A stretch of DNA of 33,845 nucleotides from Actinomycetota bacterium (GCA_026393535.1 JAPKZY010000044.1:1-33845), one strand, 5' to 3'. Shown: positions 1-8,330, counted from the stretch's first letter. Translations and numbers: made by a program. The notes: generated by a model not told the origin, from the sequence alone.

Positions 1-30
1 ATTAGTCCATGCCAAATTGGCTATGCAGGA

Positions 31-345
31 TCAGCCGTGGCCGGGAATGTTCTTCCAAGGACCACCGTCAGAGCGTGGCTCTTTCGGAAGACCAAGTACT
101 TGTTCGCCAACAATGCCGCGCTGTACCTGGCTGGTACCTGCATAAATGGTTCCGGCGCGTGCGTTCAAGAAGACACCAATCCAGTTTGCACTGTCGTTTG
201 GTGAGCCTGGTGAGTCAGTAGTGAAAGCAGTATGAGGAGTTTGACCAACTGGTACCAAAGCATCAGCACCAAGAATGTCAACAGCTAGTTCTGTTGCTTC
301 CTTGTGATATTCACTCCACCACAATTTGCCGATTGACGCTTCTGG
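31..345 (-). pseudogene. C-terminal part of acyl-CoA dehydrogenase, cut off by an in-frame TGA
   Basis: This segment continues the frame of the upstream acyl-CoA dehydrogenase piece directly after a TGA at 346-348. It encodes the C-terminal helical domain, including the family-typical stretch IYAGTSQVQRGIVGEQVLGL close to the end. The first residues after the stop read PEASIGKLWWSE, which in intact relatives is normally preceded by Gly, so the stop sits where a GGA codon would be expected. No ribosome binding site is visible that would let this part be made alone; the only early start is a TTG at 322-324. The reading frame ends with TGA at 31-33. It may be the lost end of a pseudogene, a readthrough product, or a sequencing error. 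Confidence 0.8.
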
Positions 346-1284
346 TCATGGCTGATTGCCATTAAGGAAAGCAGTGAGTGCTCGGTATCCGAGAAAACGC
401 ATGATCTCAACCTTGATATGTGCCTGAGCAAGACGTTGGCGAATATGGGGGTTCTTTGTGAGTCCCTTGTCTGTTGCTAAACGAGTGAGTTTGTCGAGTT
501 CTCCACGGAATGAAATACCGGAAACAACTGCACCTGCTCCACGCTCGTTACCGAGAAGTGTCATTGCAACCATCCAGCCGCCGTTGATTTCACCAACAAC
601 GTTTTCTTTCGGACAACGTGCATCTGTAAAGAACACTTCGTTGAATTCAGAATCGCCTGACATCATCTTGATGGGTCGTACTTCCACACCTTTTTGACGC
701 ATATCAACAAGGAGGAACGTAATACCGCGATGCTTCACATCATCTGGCGATGTGCGGGCAAGAACAAAAATATGGTTTGCAAGATGACCTGCTGATGTCC
801 AGATTTTCTGACCATTGATGACCCACTCATCGCCGTCAAGAACTGCACGACATCCCAAGTTTCCAAGGTCGCTTCCGGCCGATGGCTCGCTGTAGCCCTG
901 ACACCAACGATCTTCACCAGATAAAACACGAGCCAAGAAAGTTTTCTTTTGATCTTCGGTACCGACGGCAAGGATGGTGTTGCCCAACATGCCAATTCCG
1001 AATCCATCGTTTGGACCTCCGCTTGGAACCCCTGCCCTAGCGAATTCTTCAGCAAGTACTAATGATTCAACATGAGACAAGCCTTGACCACCGTATTCCT
1101 TTGGCCACGTGATGGCGAGTAGGTCATTCTTTGACAATTTCTCGCGCCAGTTTTCGGTCCACACTGCTGCATCTTTATGATTCAGAGCGCCGATGCCCTT
1201 CCAATCTTTCGGAAGGTTGGTATCGAGAAATGCGCGCACCTTTGTGCGGTACGTATCGGCTTGGGGAGGGTAAACAAAATCCAT
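346..1284 (-). CDS. Acyl-CoA dehydrogenase, FadE type, prematurely terminated
   Basis: FAD-dependent alpha,beta-dehydrogenation of an acyl-CoA is the expected family activity. The 312 residues contain the N-terminal helical domain, with WPKEYGGQG near residue 60, and the middle beta domain, with QGYSEPSAGSDLG and GQKIWTSAGH. They also hold the start of the C-terminal domain. Translation stops at TGA 346-348, and the same frame continues for another 104 codons with the expected C-terminal sequence, giving a normal length of about 417. The ATG at 1284 is preceded by an AGGA-type binding site. It is the last gene of an operon behind a Baeyer-Villiger monooxygenase and an amidohydrolase, so it may act on a CoA ester from a ring-opened substrate. 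Without the C-terminal helices the 312-residue product is unlikely to be active. Confidence 0.88.
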   Translation of the reverse strand: MDFVYPPQADTYRTKVRAFLDTNLPKDWKGIGALNHKDAAVWTENWREKLSKNDLLAITWPKEYGGQGLSHVESLVLAEEFARAGVPSGGPNDGFGIGMLGNTILAVGTEDQKKTFLARVLSGEDRWCQGYSEPSAGSDLGNLGCRAVLDGDEWVINGQKIWTSAGHLANHIFVLARTSPDDVKHRGITFLLVDMRQKGVEVRPIKMMSGDSEFNEVFFTDARCPKENVVGEINGGWMVAMTLLGNERGAGAVVSGISFRGELDKLTRLATDKGLTKNPHIRQRLAQAHIKVEIMRFLGYRALTAFLNGNQP

Positions 1285-1340
1285 CTTCCTACCTTAGTAA
1301 TGGCTGTACGCAGGCTCGGTATCCGAGCCCCCGAATTGGC

Positions 1341-3143
1341 CTATTTGGACATCTCCAGGCCATCGAAATCGCCTGCTGCCCGCCACGCTTCGAGCAACCG
1401 AACGAATGCAACGGGGCCTTTGCCGTAACTGCCATTCTGGGCAGCTCGTTCAGCAGGCTTGCCTTCATTGTTGTAGTAGCCAGGCGTACAAGCCTCGAGG
1501 AACTTCAAGTTCATTGTGGAATTGGTCTTGATGTCTTCCACCCAATCATGTTCGGCCTGAGCACTGGCTTCAATCCGAGTGATGCCATCTTTGGTGGCAT
1601 GACTAATGACATGGGCAATATGAATGGCTTGTTCGTTCAGCATGTGCGGAAAGTTCACAGAGAATCCTGATTGTGCTGTGGACACAATAAAGCAATTTGG
1701 AAATCCGCGAGAGAAGAAACCATGGAAAGTAGAGACGGCATCTGCCCACTTGCCGGTAATTGTGAGATTGTCCGAGCCAGTTACTTCGTACCCAGAACGG
1801 CGCGCATAATCAGTTCCGACTTCAAAACCAGTTGCATAAATTAGGCAATCAAGTTCATACTCAACACCGTTAGCCACAACGCCCTTTGGTGTGATTCGCT
1901 CAACTCCGAGACCACCGGTATCAACCAATGTCACGTTTGGTCGGTTGAAGGTTGGCAAGTAGTCATCATGGAAACATGGGCGCTTACAGAATTGGCGATA
2001 CCACGGCTTCAGTGCTTCTGCTGTTGCAGGGTCAGTCACAATTTCATCAACGCGTGTACGCACTTGATTCATTTTTTCAAAGTCTGCGTTTTCAACAATG
2101 GTGCCGATTTGTTCTGGACTTGTGCCGAGACCGCCTTCTTTGCGTGCACGCAACATGAGGTTGCCCACAATTTCGGTCCAACCGTCGTTCACTAGATCTT
2201 CAGTATCAAAAACTCCAGATGTGAGATTCGTAAAGTTTTCATTACGACGACGCTGCCAACCTGGCTCTAATGACTCAGCCCAATTCGGATCAGTTGGCGT
2301 GTCATTACGCACGTCGATAGACGACGGCGTGCGTTGGAACACAAACAATTGTTTTGCACCCGCGCCAAGGTGTGGCACAGCTTGCACTGCCGTTGCGCCA
2401 GTACCAATGATGCCGACCACTTTGTCCTTTAGCCCAGTGAGATTTCCCTTGCTGGTTCCGCCGGTGTATGCGTAATCCCACCGACTGGTGTGAAACGAAT
2501 GACCCGCGAATGTGCCAACACCTTCGATGCCTGGAAGTTTCGGCCGATGCAACGGACCATTAGCCATGCTGATGTAACGCGCACGAATTTCGTCACCGCG
2601 GTTGGTGCGAATAGTCCAGCGACGTGAAGATTCATCCCAGCGCACATCAGTGACTTCAGTTTGCAACATCGAACGTGAATACAAGTTGAAGTGTTCAGCA
2701 ATGCGATGACAGTGCGCCAAAATTTCTGGTGCAGGTGTGTACTTCGATGCAGGAATGAAACCGGTCTCTTCTAACAATGGCAAATAGATGTACGACTCAA
2801 CGTCGCACGCAGCGCCGGGATACCTATTCCAGTACCAGGTGCCACCAAAGTCGCCACCCTTTTCAATCACAGTGAAGTCATGAACACCTGCTTCATGCAG
2901 TCGTGCTGCAACCAACATGCCGCCGAAGCCACCACCAACAATGGCAACTTGAACGTCTTTGATAATTGGTGCGCGCTCTTCGAATTTGATGTACGGGTCT
3001 TCAAGATAGTGAGCAAACTCGCCCGCTATTTCGGTGTACTGCTCGTTAGCTTCAACCCGCACTCGTTTATCGCGTTCATCGCGGTAGCGCTGGCGTAGTT
3101 CATCAGGGTCAAACCCCAGGTCGTCAGTTGGTGTATGGCTCAT
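1341..3143 (-). CDS. Baeyer-Villiger flavin monooxygenase
   Basis: This 600-residue protein is a class B flavoprotein monooxygenase that should use FAD, NADPH and oxygen to insert an oxygen next to a ketone, giving an ester or lactone. An FAD Rossmann motif GGGFGG lies at residues 70-75, followed by GGTWYWNRYPGAACDVES. The Baeyer-Villiger fingerprint F-x-G-x3-H-x3-W-D is seen at 212-223, and a second, NADPH-binding Rossmann motif GTGATA begins at 247. About 60 residues precede the FAD motif, a little longer than in the simplest members. It lies between an amidohydrolase (44 nt upstream) and an acyl-CoA dehydrogenase (56 nt downstream). Substrate is unknown; cyclic or steroid-like ketones are plausible. 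Confidence 0.93.
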   Translation of the reverse strand: MSHTPTDDLGFDPDELRQRYRDERDKRVRVEANEQYTEIAGEFAHYLEDPYIKFEERAPIIKDVQVAIVGGGFGGMLVAARLHEAGVHDFTVIEKGGDFGGTWYWNRYPGAACDVESYIYLPLLEETGFIPASKYTPAPEILAHCHRIAEHFNLYSRSMLQTEVTDVRWDESSRRWTIRTNRGDEIRARYISMANGPLHRPKLPGIEGVGTFAGHSFHTSRWDYAYTGGTSKGNLTGLKDKVVGIIGTGATAVQAVPHLGAGAKQLFVFQRTPSSIDVRNDTPTDPNWAESLEPGWQRRRNENFTNLTSGVFDTEDLVNDGWTEIVGNLMLRARKEGGLGTSPEQIGTIVENADFEKMNQVRTRVDEIVTDPATAEALKPWYRQFCKRPCFHDDYLPTFNRPNVTLVDTGGLGVERITPKGVVANGVEYELDCLIYATGFEVGTDYARRSGYEVTGSDNLTITGKWADAVSTFHGFFSRGFPNCFIVSTAQSGFSVNFPHMLNEQAIHIAHVISHATKDGITRIEASAQAEHDWVEDIKTNSTMNLKFLEACTPGYYNNEGKPAERAAQNGSYGKGPVAFVRLLEAWRAAGDFDGLEMSK

Positions 3144-3187
3144 GGCTCAACACTATGTCTCAGTCCGCATTGATACGGAGCCGAAGG

Positions 3188-4375
3188 TTATTTGTCTGCA
3201 GTAACGCGAGCGTGCGGGAACACCCGCAGGAAGTTACCCGAGTTGAACTTGTCGACAGATGTCTGAGGCACCTGGGTCATGCACGACTCAAAACGGGCAA
3301 TCGGGTCACGGCCGCCCTCTGTGTGTGGGTAATCGCTAGAGAACAAATAGAGGTCGTCGTTTGATTGGTCGATTAGACGTGCAACATCTTCAAACACGAA
3401 CGGTGTGAATCCGAACTGTTGACGAATCTGCTCAGACGGTGAACGCTTGAAACCGCGAAGACGGTCGTCAACGCGTGAGTACGCCTTGTGGATGTGATCA
3501 AGGCGAACAATCATTTCAGGAACCCAGCCAGCGCCCAGTTCAACAGAAGCAAACTTCAAGTCTGGGAAGTCTTCAAGAACACCGTCAAGAACAAACATGG
3601 AAATAAATGTTTCAATACCCTGATGCATCACTGCAGCGTCACGAGCACGAACATTTTCTCCGCCGCCCATCCAGTCTTTTGTAACACCGCGACCGGTATT
3701 GCTCCACTCTGGCTTCAACTGCAGTGGGTTACCACCAACATGGAATACCACTGGCACTTGTGCTTCTTGCAACAACGACCAAATCGGATTGAAGTCAACA
3801 TGAGTTGGTGAACGCTCGCCAGCCAAACGATGTGGCACCCACATTGCCTCAAGACCATTGTCAAGACTCCACTGCACCTCTTCTAATGCAAGCGCTGGAT
3901 TCTCAAGTGGAATTGCAGCAACTCCCATGAGACGGTCATCAACTGAACAGAAGTCAGACATGTGACGGTTGTGCGCACGTGCGCCGCCGTAACGAACCTT
4001 GTCAGGAATTTTGCTGCTTGGTGAAAACGGCATGTGCAAACTGTGTGTTGGGAATACCAACTGCTTCTTGAAGCCCAACATGTCGCTGGCGATGACACGG
4101 TCATGCTTGTCGAATGCGCCAAGAGCTTGAATTTCTTTGACCTCTTGAATCATGCGATCACCAAGAGCAATAAGAGACTCTTTGTGTTCGTCAGAATGTT
4201 GTGAACCGTTGCCAACAATGATTGCAACTTCTTCGTCAGTCACAAGTGAACGGCCGTAATCAACTTCTGGAAGAAGGTCGCGCACGTCTGGGTCGGCAAA
4301 CTTCTTGAGGAAGTCTGGAAGCTCCATGATGTGTGTATCTGCGTCGTAAAGAACGCGATCGCCTGCGTATGTCAT
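3188..4375 (-). CDS. Metal-dependent amidohydrolase (amidohydrolase_2 family)
   Basis: This 395-residue protein has the layout of the TIM-barrel amidohydrolase_2 family, which includes decarboxylases and hydrolases of cyclic or carboxylated compounds. Visible metal or active-site elements are DADTHIME at residues 11-18, the His in VVFHVGG, the Glu in SVELGAGWVPEM, and the Asp/His of FSSDYPHTEGG near the C-terminus. The ATG at 4375 has a good upstream AGGGGA. It is the first gene of the minus-strand operon with the Baeyer-Villiger enzyme, so it may hydrolyse or decarboxylate a product of ketone oxidation. It is transcribed away from the PhyH-like gene, from a shared region of about 70 bases. 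Confidence 0.88.
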   Translation of the reverse strand: MTYAGDRVLYDADTHIMELPDFLKKFADPDVRDLLPEVDYGRSLVTDEEVAIIVGNGSQHSDEHKESLIALGDRMIQEVKEIQALGAFDKHDRVIASDMLGFKKQLVFPTHSLHMPFSPSSKIPDKVRYGGARAHNRHMSDFCSVDDRLMGVAAIPLENPALALEEVQWSLDNGLEAMWVPHRLAGERSPTHVDFNPIWSLLQEAQVPVVFHVGGNPLQLKPEWSNTGRGVTKDWMGGGENVRARDAAVMHQGIETFISMFVLDGVLEDFPDLKFASVELGAGWVPEMIVRLDHIHKAYSRVDDRLRGFKRSPSEQIRQQFGFTPFVFEDVARLIDQSNDDLYLFSSDYPHTEGGRDPIARFESCMTQVPQTSVDKFNSGNFLRVFPHARVTADK

Positions 4376-4445
4376 ATGGGTCCCCTATCCCTCGAACTTG
4401 GGGAAACGGTACCACCCATACAGGCGGTAACACAGAGGTGAACAG

Positions 4446-5249
4446 TTGGGTCAGGGCTACGCCCAATTGGGGGCTACTCAATACGATGAGGAGGTGCACA
4501 TCACCACCCCTCAGATCGATTCATATCGACGTAATGGCTGGCTTTTGTGCCGCCCGTTTGTGGGTGGAGAAATTCGTGATATCCAGCAGTGGGTTGACGA
4601 AGTTCAGCAGTGGCCCGAAAATGGCGACTGGTTGCATTATCGCGAAATGACCGACGATGGACCGAAGTTGTGCCGCACAGAAAACTTCGTGCCGTTTCAT
4701 ACTCCTCTGCGTGAAATCCTGACTACTGGTGCAATCGTGGAAATTGTCTCTGCCCTCATGGGTGAACAAGCAGTTCTGTATAAAGAGAAGATCAACTACA
4801 AGTTGGTCGGCGGAGCAGGGTTCCTGCCTCATCAAGATGCACCGGCGTACCCGTTTATTGAAACTTCAATCTCGTGCATGATCGCAATTGACCAAAGTAC
4901 AACGTCAAATGGTTGTTTAGAAGTTGTTGACGGACAACATCATGTATTGCTTCCGATGAACGAACGTGGATGCATCGTGAACGATTGGGTGGAAACACAT
5001 GAATGGCATCCAGTAGAGATGGAAGCGGGCGACGTTCTGTTCTTTCACTCGCACACACCGCATCGCAGTGGCACCAATAATTCACAACGTGACCGTCGTG
5101 CCATCTACCCCACCTTTAACGCCGCGAGCCAAGGTGACCTTCGAAGTGACTACTACGAAGAGAAGCTTCGAATTTTTCGCGACACAGAACATACTGCTGG
5201 AAACGTTCGTATTTCTCTAATTGACGACTTTGAAGGAAGACCCGTATGA
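4446..5249 (+). CDS. PhyH-family Fe(II)/2-oxoglutarate dioxygenase, PhnY-like candidate
   Basis: This protein belongs to the phytanoyl-CoA dioxygenase family of non-heme iron, 2-oxoglutarate-dependent hydroxylases. The iron ligands are visible as H129-Q-D131 in FLPHQDAPAY and a distal His at 206 in SHTPHRSGT. A 2-oxoglutarate-binding Arg is expected in RDRRAIYPTFN (numbered from 4446). Its stop overlaps the start of a PhnZ-like gene by four bases, the arrangement expected for a phosphonate hydroxylase acting before a C-P bond-cleaving oxygenase. The start is uncertain: TTG at 4446 has GAGGTG five bases upstream, whereas a perfect AGGAGGTG at 4489-4496 lies inside the frame just before the usual N-terminal sequence. 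The substrate cannot be read from sequence; ectoine-hydroxylase-like or other roles remain possible. Confidence 0.82.
   Translation: MGQGYAQLGATQYDEEVHITTPQIDSYRRNGWLLCRPFVGGEIRDIQQWVDEVQQWPENGDWLHYREMTDDGPKLCRTENFVPFHTPLREILTTGAIVEIVSALMGEQAVLYKEKINYKLVGGAGFLPHQDAPAYPFIETSISCMIAIDQSTTSNGCLEVVDGQHHVLLPMNERGCIVNDWVETHEWHPVEMEAGDVLFFHSHTPHRSGTNNSQRDRRAIYPTFNAASQGDLRSDYYEEKLRIFRDTEHTAGNVRISLIDDFEGRPV
4489..4496 (+). promoter_or_regulatory. Consensus Shine-Dalgarno inside the 5' end of the PhyH-like gene
   Basis: AGGAGGTG matches the anti-Shine-Dalgarno core perfectly. The only in-frame near-start codons are GTG at 4494-4496, which overlaps the motif, and ATC at 4500-4502, which has a five-base spacer. 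It may therefore serve a shorter form of the PhyH protein or only cause pausing. Confidence 0.4.
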
Positions 5250-5803
5250 ACAAATTTACATCACTAGTTGAAATTGAATCTCTCTTTGAAAAATGGGGAC
5301 AGCAGTTCTATAGCGAGAATATTTCGCAAACTGCTCATGCGGTGCAGTGCGCACAGTTAGCCGAAGAAGCAGATGCATCAAGCGCCCTTGTTCTTGCAGC
5401 GTTGCTTCACGATGTCGGCCACCTTGTTGATCTTGAAGACTCTGCGGGCAAAGAAGAACACGAAATAGACACGGCGCATGAGGCAACAGCAGCTCGCTTG
5501 CTGGCTTCGCTCTTTCCTCCGGCTGTCACTGCGCCAATTGCGCTTCATGTCGAAGGCAAACGGTGGCTGTGTGCACGAGAAGATGGTTACTTTGAATCGT
5601 TGAGTTCAGCTTCTGTTGCCAGCCTCGCGTTACAAGGTGGCCCCATGACAGATGCCGAGGCGGATCGATTTATGGCAATGCCGCAATTCGCCGACGCTAT
5701 TGCACTTCGGCGCTGGGATGACATTGGCAAAGACATCAGCAAAGACCAAGTGCCCCTTGATGAATTTCGCCGTCTGCTCCACTTCCATTTCGAACAAATA
5801 TAG
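5246..5803 (+). CDS. phnZ: HD-domain mixed-valent diiron oxygenase, PhnZ-like
   Basis: PhnZ cleaves 2-amino-1-hydroxyethylphosphonate to glycine and phosphate with a diiron HD-domain site. This 185-residue protein has the same length class and, by my memory of PhnZ, matching residues at a near-constant offset. H31, H55-D56, H78, H101 and D158 fit the iron ligands; K105, S123 and R155 fit the phosphonate-binding residues; E24 and Q28 sit in the YSENISQTAH segment that corresponds to the PhnZ lid. These hallmarks separate it from ordinary HD phosphohydrolases. Its ATG overlaps the stop of the PhyH gene (ATGA), implying translational coupling and a shared two-step pathway. The tyrosine before E24 seems shifted by one position relative to PhnZ. 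TmpB-like use of a trimethylated substrate is an alternative. Confidence 0.75.
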   Translation: MNKFTSLVEIESLFEKWGQQFYSENISQTAHAVQCAQLAEEADASSALVLAALLHDVGHLVDLEDSAGKEEHEIDTAHEATAARLLASLFPPAVTAPIALHVEGKRWLCAREDGYFESLSSASVASLALQGGPMTDAEADRFMAMPQFADAIALRRWDDIGKDISKDQVPLDEFRRLLHFHFEQI

Positions 5804-5815
5804 AAACGAATTACC

Positions 5816-6658
5816 ATGAGAATTCTTGTAACCAACGATGACGGCATCGACTCTGTCGGACTTCATGTCCTAGCCCGCGCGATGCGTCCATACGGTGAAG
5901 TTGTGGTCGCCGCCCCAGACCAGGAGTATTCCGGTGCAGGTGCAGCAATCGGCGCATTGCACATCATTCAGCCTGAAGTCCACAAACGAACGATTGAGGG
6001 CATCGATACTTCATGGGCAATCACCGGACCACCCGCATTGTGTGTTTTCTTTGCACGGCTCGGTGTCTACGGTGGCCCGTTTGATTTAGTCGTGTCTGGC
6101 ATTAACCCTGGCGCAAATGTTGGCCGCGCTGTGTACCACTCGGGAACTGTAGGTGCAGCACTTACTGCTCGTAACGGTGGAGTCAGCGGTATTGCAGTCA
6201 GCCAAGCAGTCACCGGTTTCGGGGCAGAAGGCCAAGGTTGGGACGACGCACTGAAGGGCCAGCAATGGGATTCAGCAGCAACAGTTGCGCAACGAGTTGT
6301 AGAGGGCTGGATTGCAGATCGACCAAAAGAGCCAGTCGTCATCAATGTGAACGTGCCGAACTGCGCAGTGGCAGACATGAAGGGTTGGCGTCGCACTGAT
6401 ATTGGGCACATTGTTCCCGTTGCAATGGCAACAGCAGATCTTGAAGCCAAAGAAGGACACGAAGGCGCTTTCTACGTTCGTATGAATTATGGAGCACAAG
6501 TACAAATGCCGCCAGAGACTGACGGTGGTGCTGTAGAAAACGGCGAAGTGGCAATTACATATGTCAGTCGTTTTAATGACGTTCCGTCACTGGGCTCAAC
6601 AGCAGTTAACGACGCGCTCACATCACTTGTGGGCAAGGCGAGCACACTGCACTCATAG
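5816..6658 (+). CDS. surE: SurE 5'/3'-nucleotidase
   Basis: SurE hydrolyses nucleoside 5' and 3' monophosphates and sometimes short polyphosphate. The protein starts with the diagnostic MRILVTNDDGIDSVGL, with metal ligands D8 and D9, has S39 in YSGAGAA, and carries SGINPGANVG with the conserved Asn. The length of 280 is usual. It starts 12 bases after the PhnZ-like gene, so it is probably co-transcribed. Association with a phosphate-releasing pair could reflect a common role in phosphorus recovery, but SurE is a common housekeeping enzyme and the link is only positional. Confidence 0.95.
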   Translation: MRILVTNDDGIDSVGLHVLARAMRPYGEVVVAAPDQEYSGAGAAIGALHIIQPEVHKRTIEGIDTSWAITGPPALCVFFARLGVYGGPFDLVVSGINPGANVGRAVYHSGTVGAALTARNGGVSGIAVSQAVTGFGAEGQGWDDALKGQQWDSAATVAQRVVEGWIADRPKEPVVINVNVPNCAVADMKGWRRTDIGHIVPVAMATADLEAKEGHEGAFYVRMNYGAQVQMPPETDGGAVENGEVAITYVSRFNDVPSLGSTAVNDALTSLVGKASTLHS

Positions 6659-6690
6659 ACACCCCCGTTTCTCACCACTACGGTGAAGAA

Positions 6691-7560
6691 ATGACTGATT
6701 GGCAAAATCTCACTCGGCGCGCATCATTTGCGTCGCACCAACTACTGGGCTGGATCTTTTGGGATTCGCGCGCGAAAGACAATCTCGCAGCACTTGGTGT
6801 GCCCGATGGACTAGGTCATTACATTGTGAACCGCGGTGCACCGCTGGCGCCTGCAGGAGCAGAAGCATTGTTCGCAGCGTTCTATACAATCAAACGCGAG
6901 TTCGTTCACTTCGTACTAAACAATGCTGCTACATACATCACTGATTGGCATCAAGTCACAGTTGCACGTGATTCTGCTGTTCGAGCTGGTCTCGAAGAAA
7001 TGACTCCGCACATCATTGCGCCGTTCGGGGCACTTGCCGATGACTTATGGAAAACAGTTGATGCGATTCCTCCAAGTGGACGCGTTTTGTTTGCCGCACA
7101 CAAATCATGGCCACGGCCAACGGACCCTTTGATGTCAGCATGGAACGCATTGAACTGCATTCGCGAATGGCGCGGTGACACACATTTTGGAATTTTGTTG
7201 AACGACAACATCGGTGTTGTTGAAGCTGGACTTCTGCATGATGCGTGGATGGGCTACCCCAAAGAATGGATCCCTCGCAGTCGCGGCGCAGATGATGCAG
7301 AAATTATTGCTGCCCTTGACAACTTGTCATCACGTGGGTTTGTTACTGATGGTGTCATCAATGACGCGGGTGTCGAGTATCGAGTAGAGCTTGAACGCCG
7401 TACAGATGTGCTGTGTGAAATTCCGTGGCGTCACTTCGGCGAAAAGAATACTGTTGAGTTGCTATCTATTCTCGAACCTGTTGGCGAACGATACGTGCAA
7501 CACATCAACGAGAATGCTGGTGAGAACTGGATGCCAGCAGCTCGGCCTCGTCGCCGCTAA
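6691..7560 (+). CDS. SCO6745-family protein of unknown function
   Basis: The 289-residue protein resembles the actinobacterial SCO6745 family. The segment EWRGDTHFGILL followed by EAGLLHDAW is the pattern I recognise for that family, and the C-terminal third (DNLSSRGFVTDGVINDAG) has the look of a degenerate winged helix. No catalytic motif, signal peptide or membrane segment is evident. It follows surE by 32 bases on the same strand. Its stop TAA shares bases with the stop of the convergent DUF2071 gene. Molecular function is unknown. Confidence 0.75.
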   Translation: MTDWQNLTRRASFASHQLLGWIFWDSRAKDNLAALGVPDGLGHYIVNRGAPLAPAGAEALFAAFYTIKREFVHFVLNNAATYITDWHQVTVARDSAVRAGLEEMTPHIIAPFGALADDLWKTVDAIPPSGRVLFAAHKSWPRPTDPLMSAWNALNCIREWRGDTHFGILLNDNIGVVEAGLLHDAWMGYPKEWIPRSRGADDAEIIAALDNLSSRGFVTDGVINDAGVEYRVELERRTDVLCEIPWRHFGEKNTVELLSILEPVGERYVQHINENAGENWMPAARPRRR

Positions 7561-8264
7561 ACCGAGTGCGGCACACCGATTCGCACAGATACGCCTGGCG
7601 AATACAAAACATGCGCATCACCTGTAGGTGCAGGTAAGCCAGCAGCAATGACCAATGTGTCTTCAAGATGCTCAAGCGTCGCAGTGTGGAGAATCCATGT
7701 CTCATGATCAACAGGCGCATACCGCAGACCTTTACCGAAGCCTTTTGAATACAAACCCCATCGTGCTGATAAGAACACCGACAATTCATCAGGCTGTTCA
7801 ATTCGCTCACCGATAGTTATACGAATTGATGTGGAAGCAACGTGAGGCCAACGACGCTTCACAGTGGTATTCAATGATTCAGAAGTCACCACATGCGAAG
7901 CACTCCCCCAGCAGTACGGCAGGAAGTATGAAGCGCGCGCCGCAAGTGCTGGAAGCAAGCGATTCACATCGAGTGAGAAAAACCACACGCCCGGAATTCC
8001 ATCCTTCTTTACATACGTACGCACATTCACCTCAGGAAACGAACCAAGATATGGAATCGCCGGAGTACCAGGAAACGAGATGTTGCGCATCGAGAAAGGA
8101 ATAAGGCCCACCCATGCGGAACCATCGAATGTGTCTACCTCAAGCCCGTCCGGCAGCAACGCCTGCACAACCGAAGCGTCATAACGCCAATGAATGTAGG
8201 CAAGCTCTTGCCACTGTTGCTTCATAATTGGTCGGCGCACTGGCGCTGGGCAGAAATCTTGCAC
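7557..8264 (-). CDS. DUF2071 (YqjF-like) protein
   Basis: This 235-residue protein matches the YqjF-like DUF2071 family. It shows the typical opening KQQWQELAYIHWRYDAS, then ALLPDGLEVDTFDGSAWVGL, IPYLGSFPEVNVRTYV, and GVWFFSLDVNRL. The family fold is thought to resemble acetoacetate decarboxylase, but no biochemical role is established here. The start could be GTG at 8264 or the ATG at 8225; the family opening fits either. It is divergent from the SRPBCC gene across 66 bases and convergent with the SCO6745-family gene, with the two stops overlapping in CTAA. Confidence 0.85.
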   Translation of the reverse strand: MQDFCPAPVRRPIMKQQWQELAYIHWRYDASVVQALLPDGLEVDTFDGSAWVGLIPFSMRNISFPGTPAIPYLGSFPEVNVRTYVKKDGIPGVWFFSLDVNRLLPALAARASYFLPYCWGSASHVVTSESLNTTVKRRWPHVASTSIRITIGERIEQPDELSVFLSARWGLYSKGFGKGLRYAPVDHETWILHTATLEHLEDTLVIAAGLPAPTGDAHVLYSPGVSVRIGVPHSV

Positions 8265-8330
8265 GCCTCTACCCTACGAATCATTTACAGATTCGGGAAT
8301 GGGGCATCAGTCACCTAGGTTGATATTCCT

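Noticed and set aside
11-21. GCCAAATTGGC near the window edge
   Set aside because: A five-base-arm palindrome this short is expected by chance and it lies past the acyl-CoA dehydrogenase stop with no other context.
346-348. Selenocysteine at the in-frame TGA
   Set aside because: Acyl-CoA dehydrogenases have no known selenocysteine, the expected residue is Gly rather than Cys, and I saw no obvious SECIS-like hairpin next to the codon.
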